A stretch of 64,000 nt of DNA from Opitutia bacterium. GTDB lineage: Bacteria; Verrucomicrobiota; Verrucomicrobiia; Opitutales; Opitutaceae. The DNA lies in the NCBI GenBank assembly GCA_016187925.1, contig JACPIS010000001.1, positions 124,001 to 188,000 on the forward strand, read 5' to 3'. Under the pieces are notes generated by a model, which saw nothing but the letters and a program-made list of their open reading frames with translations, was not told where the DNA came from and searched no databases. The position numbers and the translations under genes were made by a program. Of this stretch, positions 60,395-64,000 are shown piece by piece. Numbering within the stretch: position 1 is the first letter of the stretch; each line of letters opens with the position of its first letter.

Positions 60395-61192
60395 ATGGCC
60401 AAAATCTCCGCTCCCAACCGGCCGCTCGCCGGCCGCCGCATCGTCATCACCCGTCCGCGCGGCGCCAACGCCGAGTGGCGCGGCCAACTCGAGGCGCTCG
60501 GCGCCGACGTCATCGACCTGCCGCTCATCCAGGTGACGAAGGACTACGACAAGCACACGCTCGTCGAGGTCTTCACCGGGCTGGGCCAGTATGAATGGCT
60601 GGTCTTCACCAGCGCGAACGGCGCCCGGTTCTTCTTCGAGGAGTTCAGGCGCGCGTTCGACGACATCCGCGCGCTCGGGCTCGTCCAGATTGCCGTCGTC
60701 GGCGAGGCCACGGCCGACGTGGTGCGCGAGCACCACCTGCGCGTCGAGCTGCAGCCCAAGAAGGCCAACGCCGAGGAGCTGGCCAAGCTGCTCATCGAGC
60801 GCGAGTCGCTCGACAGCGCCAAGGTTCTCGTCGTCACCGGCAACCTGAACCGCGACACCCTGGTCGACAAACTCAACGAGGCGCGCGCCATCGTCGACCG
60901 TCTGCCGATTTACAAGACCGAGGACACGAACCTCGCCGGCGATCCCGTGGCGGGCGACTTCCGCCAGCACGGTGCCGACGCGATCCTCTTCGCGAGCCCG
61001 TCCGCCGTGCAGTCGTTCTTCGATCAGGCCGCCGCGCTCAAGCTGGGCGCCAAGGCCAGGCGGCCGCTCTCCGGCAGCATCGGTGCCACGACGACCGCGG
61101 CGATGAAGCAGCTCGGCCTGCCCGTCGATTTCGAGGCGACCGAAGCCAGCCTCGGCTCGCTCGTCGATGCGTTGCTGAAGAAACTTGCTTGA
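60395..61192 (+). CDS. hemD: Uroporphyrinogen-III synthase
   Basis: A 265-residue member of the HemD fold. It opens 'RPLAGRRIVITRPRGANAEW' and has 'YEWLVFTSANGARFFFEEF', the typical 'VFTSxNgVr' motif, and late 'ADAILFASPSAVQSFFDQA' and 'SIGATTTAAMKQLGLPVDF'. It cyclises hydroxymethylbilane with ring-D inversion. Sequence conservation in this family is low, so the call rests on those motifs plus the location right after hemC. Length is normal. Confidence 0.92.
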   Translation: MAKISAPNRPLAGRRIVITRPRGANAEWRGQLEALGADVIDLPLIQVTKDYDKHTLVEVFTGLGQYEWLVFTSANGARFFFEEFRRAFDDIRALGLVQIAVVGEATADVVREHHLRVELQPKKANAEELAKLLIERESLDSAKVLVVTGNLNRDTLVDKLNEARAIVDRLPIYKTEDTNLAGDPVAGDFRQHGADAILFASPSAVQSFFDQAAALKLGAKARRPLSGSIGATTTAAMKQLGLPVDFEATEASLGSLVDALLKKLA

Positions 61193-61303
61193 GGTGGACG
61201 GCTCAGCTCCCGCTGGGCCGCGGCCCGTCAGGAGACGGGCCCTCCAGGTAAGATATCTTGCCGTATCCGCGTTCATCGGCGTAATCCGCGGAGAATCCTT
61301 TCC

Positions 61304-62398
61304 ATGAAAGTTCCCTTTCTCGACCTGAAGCTCCAGCACCAGGCCATCCGCACCGAGGTGCTGGCGGCGCTGGCCGACACTTACGACAACACGCGTTTCT
61401 GCCTCGGCAAGGACGTGGAGGATTTCGAGCGGGCGTTCAGCGCCACGTTCGGTTACGCCCGCACGCTCGGCATGAACAGCGGCACCTCGCCGTTGCACAT
61501 CGCCTCGCTCTGCGGCGGCTTCGGTCCGGGCGACGAGGTCATCACCACGCCGTTCACCTTCGCGTCGAGCTGCTGGGGCATCAGCTACGTCGGCGCCAAG
61601 CCGGTCTTCGTCGACATCGATCCGGACGCCTGGTGCATCAGCCCGGAAGCCATCGCCCAGGCCATCACGCCGCGCACGAAGGGTATCGTGGTCGTGCACA
61701 TCTTCGGCCAGCCCGCGCGCATGGACGAGATCATGGCCATCGCGAGGCAGCACAAACTGTTCGTCGTGGAGGATTGCGCGCAGGCCGTCGGCGCCACGTA
61801 TCGCGGCGCGCCGGTCGGCAGCATCGGCGACTGCGGCACGTTCAGCTTTTATCCGACGAAAAACCTCGGCGGCTGCGGCGAGGGCGGGGCGTTCGTCTCG
61901 AAGCACCCGGCGGTGATGGACAAGGCGCAGTTGCTGCGCGTCCACGGTTCGCCGAAGCGCTACCTGCACACGGAGGTCGGCTTCAACTTCCGCATGGACG
62001 GCTTCCAGGGCGCCGTGCTCAACATCAAGCTGAAGAGGCTCGCGGTTTGGACCGCGCGCCGCCGCGCCATCGCCGCGCAATATCGCGCCGGCCTCAAGCT
62101 CGCCGCCGTGCAGCTGCCCGTCGTGCCCGCTTACGGCGAGAGCGTCTGGCATCAGTTCACGCTGTTGCATCCGCGTCGCGACGATCTGCGCGTCCATCTC
62201 GAGAAATGCGGCGTCGGTACCGAGATCATCTATCCCGGCCCGATGCACCGCCAGCCGTGCTACGCCTCGCTCGGCTATGCCGCCGGCAGTCTGCCGGTCG
62301 CCGAGCAGACGAGTGCGACCTGCGTGAGCCTGCCGATCTTCCCCGAACTGACCGACGCGCAGGTCGACCATGTGATCAAGTCGGTGAATTCGTTTTAA
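61304..62398 (+). CDS. DegT/DnrJ/EryC1/StrS-family aminotransferase
   Basis: A 364-residue PLP enzyme. It starts MKVPFLDLKLQHQAIRTEVL, the usual opening. Features are 'GMNSGTSPLHIASLCGGFGPG', 'VVVHIFGQPARMDEIMAIA', 'VEDCAQAVGATYRGAPVGSIG' and the PLP Lys in 'FSFYPTKNLGGCGEGG' (about 186). 'HTEVGFNFRMDGFQGAVL' completes the pattern. Such enzymes transaminate keto-sugar nucleotides for cell-surface polysaccharides. No sugar-nucleotide genes surround it, so the substrate is unknown. Confidence 0.93.
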   Translation: MKVPFLDLKLQHQAIRTEVLAALADTYDNTRFCLGKDVEDFERAFSATFGYARTLGMNSGTSPLHIASLCGGFGPGDEVITTPFTFASSCWGISYVGAKPVFVDIDPDAWCISPEAIAQAITPRTKGIVVVHIFGQPARMDEIMAIARQHKLFVVEDCAQAVGATYRGAPVGSIGDCGTFSFYPTKNLGGCGEGGAFVSKHPAVMDKAQLLRVHGSPKRYLHTEVGFNFRMDGFQGAVLNIKLKRLAVWTARRRAIAAQYRAGLKLAAVQLPVVPAYGESVWHQFTLLHPRRDDLRVHLEKCGVGTEIIYPGPMHRQPCYASLGYAAGSLPVAEQTSATCVSLPIFPELTDAQVDHVIKSVNSF

Positions 62399-62434
62399 CC
62401 ACTAAAGGATACTGATCCCTCACTAATGAAGACC

Positions 62435-62490
62435 GTAGGAGCCTGCACGCAGGCGGCAGCACAACCGATCGCCTGCCAGCAGGCTCCTAC
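62435..62490. repeat. Palindromic repeat, 'TAGGAGCCTG' family, copy 2
   Basis: GTAGGAGCCTGCACGCAGGC is answered by GCCTGCCAGCAGGCTCCTAC. The ends match the element at 32641-32717. Located between the aminotransferase gene and trpF. Confidence 0.8.
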
Positions 62491-62545
62491 TATTCAGCTC
62501 ACGGAATGATGAGGGCGTGTTTTCAAACCCCACCAATCAACTCAA

Positions 62546-62635
62546 CCTGTCATTCTGAACGAAGTGAAGAATCCATGCTTCCGCTCGTGATATGGCCTTC
62601 GAGGCCGTGGATCCTTCGCTTCGCTCAGGATGACA
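62546..62635. repeat. Diverged copy of the 103-bp palindromic element
   Basis: CCTGTCATTCTGAACGAAGTG and GGATCCTTCGCTTCGCTCAGGATGACA match both ends of the element at 56911, while the centre (about 30 bp) is unrelated and contains its own hairpin (GGCCTTCGAGGCC). So the ends are conserved and the core varies. Confidence 0.85.
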
Positions 62636-62692
62636 AACCGGGTTTGAATGCACGCCCTAGTGTCTCATCAGTGTGAATCAGTGGTGCGTCCC

Positions 62693-63334
62693 ATGATCAA
62701 CGGCATCCAGCTCAAGGTCTGTGGCCTCACCCGCGCGGAAGACGCGGTGACCGCCGCGGGCGTCGGCGCCGACTGCCTCGGGTTCATCTTTTACCCGAAA
62801 TCGCCGCGTGCCCTGACGTTGGAGCAGTTCAAGGCGCTCGCGTCGCGACTGCCGGCCGGCGTGCGCCGGGTCGCCGTTCTGGTCGAGCCGGGACTGGCGG
62901 AACTCTCCGGCGCGCTGCAAGCCGGGTTTGATTTTTTCCAGATTCATTTCAAGCCGACCACGCCGCTCGCGCTGCTGCACGAGTGGAGCGAACAGGTGAC
63001 GCCCGCGCGCCTGTGGCTCGTGCCGAAGCTGCCGCCCGAGGCCGCCGTGCCGCCGGTGCTGCTGCCGCTGGCGGGCACGTTCCTGCTCGATACCTTCCAC
63101 CCGGAGAAGTTCGGCGGCACCGGCGAAACCGGCGACTGGGTCAAGTTCCGCCACCATCAGACGGCGCATCCGGACAAGACCTGGATCCTCTCCGGCGGCC
63201 TGACCCCGGAAAACCTCGCCGCAGCCGTCCGCGCCAGCGGCGCAAAGTTCGTCGACGTGAACAGCGGCGTTGAATCCGCGCCGGGCATCAAGGATCACGC
63301 AAAACTGCAGGCGTTGGCCGTAGCATTGAGGTAG
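62693..63334 (+). CDS. trpF: Phosphoribosylanthranilate isomerase
   Basis: The start is the ATG at 62693 (MINGIQLKVCGLTRAEDAV), giving 213 residues. TrpF isomerises PRA to CdRP in tryptophan synthesis on a (beta/alpha)8 barrel. The catalytic Cys is in 'KVCGLTR', and 'ADCLGFIFYPKSPRAL' follows. The catalytic Asp is in 'LLDTFHPEKFGGTGETGDW', then 'LSGGLTPENLAAAV' and 'VDVNSGVESAPGIKD'. Other trp genes are not in the window. Its TAG stop falls within a palindromic repeat. Confidence 0.95.
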   Translation: MINGIQLKVCGLTRAEDAVTAAGVGADCLGFIFYPKSPRALTLEQFKALASRLPAGVRRVAVLVEPGLAELSGALQAGFDFFQIHFKPTTPLALLHEWSEQVTPARLWLVPKLPPEAAVPPVLLPLAGTFLLDTFHPEKFGGTGETGDWVKFRHHQTAHPDKTWILSGGLTPENLAAAVRASGAKFVDVNSGVESAPGIKDHAKLQALAVALR

Positions 63335-63436
63335 GGCGAAGCCTCCGGCTGAGCCGCGCGGAATTCGTAGCATCAGCCAGTGGCCTCGGCTCACCGGGAC
63401 GGCGACAAGTGCGTCAGACTTGGCGGTTCGCCCTAC
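63332..63436. repeat. Palindromic repeat overlapping the trpF stop
   Basis: The left end TAGGGCGAAGCCTCCGGCTG pairs loosely with the right end GGCGGTTCGCCCTACC. The repeat begins in the trpF stop codon, so it may serve as its transcript end. Confidence 0.6.
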
Positions 63437-63515
63437 CGCAGCGACGTGTCGTTGCGCGGTGGAGGCGTCATCCCAGTCGCCCGAGGGAAATAAGAGATCG
63501 GGTAGATCCGTCGAG

Positions 63516-63580
63516 GTAGGGCGCGACCGCTGGGCGCGCCGTAAGGACATACGCGGACGGCCCGGCGGTCCGTCCCTACC
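63516..63580. repeat. Palindromic repeat, 'GTAGGGCGCGACCGC' family, copy 2
   Basis: Starts with GTAGGGCGCGACCGCTGGGC, as at 60300, and ends GGCCCGGCGGTCCGTCCCTACC. The remaining sequence of 63437-63681 shows no gene. Confidence 0.85.
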
Positions 63581-63681
63581 GACGCTGCTGCGTCGAAGTC
63601 CAAATGCTGCCGGCGATTGGCATTAGGAGTCGGCGCGGTTTCCGGCGGCGCTAACGGATTTAGAAAGTTCGCCGCTCCGCG

Positions 63682-64000
63682 TCAGAACCCCGGCATGCCG
63701 CCGCGGCCTTTCATGGCTTCCATCTGGCGCATGAGCTTCTTCTGGTTGCCGCCCTTCATCATCTTCATGAGCTTCTGCATCTGCTCGAACTGCTTGATGA
63801 GCTGATTGACTTCGACGACCTTCACGCCCGCGCCCTGCGCGATGCGGACGCGGCGGTTGCCGTTCAGGATGCCGGGCTTGCGGCGCTCCTGCACGGTCAT
63901 CGACTGGATGATGGCTTCGGTGCGCTTCATCTGCTTCTCGGCGTCGTCGCCGATCTGCACGCCGCTCATGCCGGGCATCATGCCGACGATGGACTGCATC
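63682..64000 (-). CDS. ffh: Signal recognition particle protein Ffh, C-terminal M domain (5' part outside window)
   Basis: About 106 residues read leftward to the stop at 63682. It is the methionine-rich M domain: '[21 protein letters not shown]' and '[30 protein letters not shown]' match the SRP54/Ffh 4.5S-RNA and signal-sequence binding helices, with the glycine/Met tail ([13 protein letters not shown]). The GTPase (NG) part lies past the right edge. Ffh guides nascent membrane proteins to the translocon via FtsY. Confidence 0.95.
   Translation of the reverse strand, partial: MQSIVGMMPGMSGVQIGDDAEKQMKRTEAIIQSMTVQERRKPGILNGNRRVRIAQGAGVKVVEVNQLIKQFEQMQKLMKMMKGGNQKKLMRQMEAMKGRGGMPGF

Noticed and set aside
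59861-62371. 836-aa minus-strand ORF opposite hemC, hemD and the aminotransferase
   Set aside because: It is antisense to three recognisable enzymes and shows no family motif.

Overview
This 64 kb window is high-GC bacterial chromosome that most resembles Verrucomicrobiota, probably an Opitutaceae relative. That assignment is inferred from gene types, not from a database search. The pointers are a Gly-rich extended Rho beside a second Rho, a TIGR02999-type ECF sigma factor next to a TPR serine/threonine kinase, a secreted protein with a GG-rich C-terminal sorting tail, a GspE/PilT/PilB/GspF block with a separate pseudopilin cluster, and many palindromic intergenic repeats.

Layout. 1-6.3 kb (minus): the end of a 2Fe-2S subunit gene, a DUF5069 protein, then a two-component module made of a histidine kinase, a secreted helical protein, an outer-membrane beta-barrel protein and an NtrC-type regulator. 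A good sigma-54 promoter match lies before the barrel gene. 6.3-13.5 kb: RNase R, NDP kinase, tRNA-Glu, an Mrr-like nuclease of lower GC, ComM, an HD phosphohydrolase and CoaE. 13.5-21.8 kb: Rho, a LysE exporter and four type II secretion / type IV pilus motor genes. 21.9-32.6 kb: a broken ferredoxin gene, a 1277-aa secreted glycosidase/Ig/NHL protein coupled to a small membrane protein, a kinase-sigma pair, a YhaM-like exoribonuclease and an isochorismatase-family hydrolase. 32.8-42.8 kb: an alpha/alpha-toroid-like protein, the second Rho, acetyl-CoA synthetase with an apparent frameshift near its start, and six pseudopilin-like genes.

42.8-50.2 kb: tRNA-Met followed by a four-gene defence operon, hsdR-hsdS-prrC-hsdM, in which every junction is a 4-nt ATGA overlap. 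The third gene is a PrrC-family anticodon nuclease with ATPase motifs and the catalytic Arg/Glu/His all visible. This is the most striking system in the window: a restriction enzyme paired with a tRNA-cutting back-up toxin. 50.3-64 kb: a nucleotidyltransferase, a TPR protein, a PP2C phosphatase, a DinG-type helicase, an SPC-motif metal ATPase, an L,D-transpeptidase and asd (divergent and abutting), tRNA-Val, hemC-hemD, a DegT aminotransferase, trpF and the 3' part of ffh.

Intergenic DNA carries at least three families of palindromic repeats, including an exact 103-bp inverted pair around the L,D-transpeptidase/asd block. No rRNA, CRISPR array, transposase or integrase was seen.
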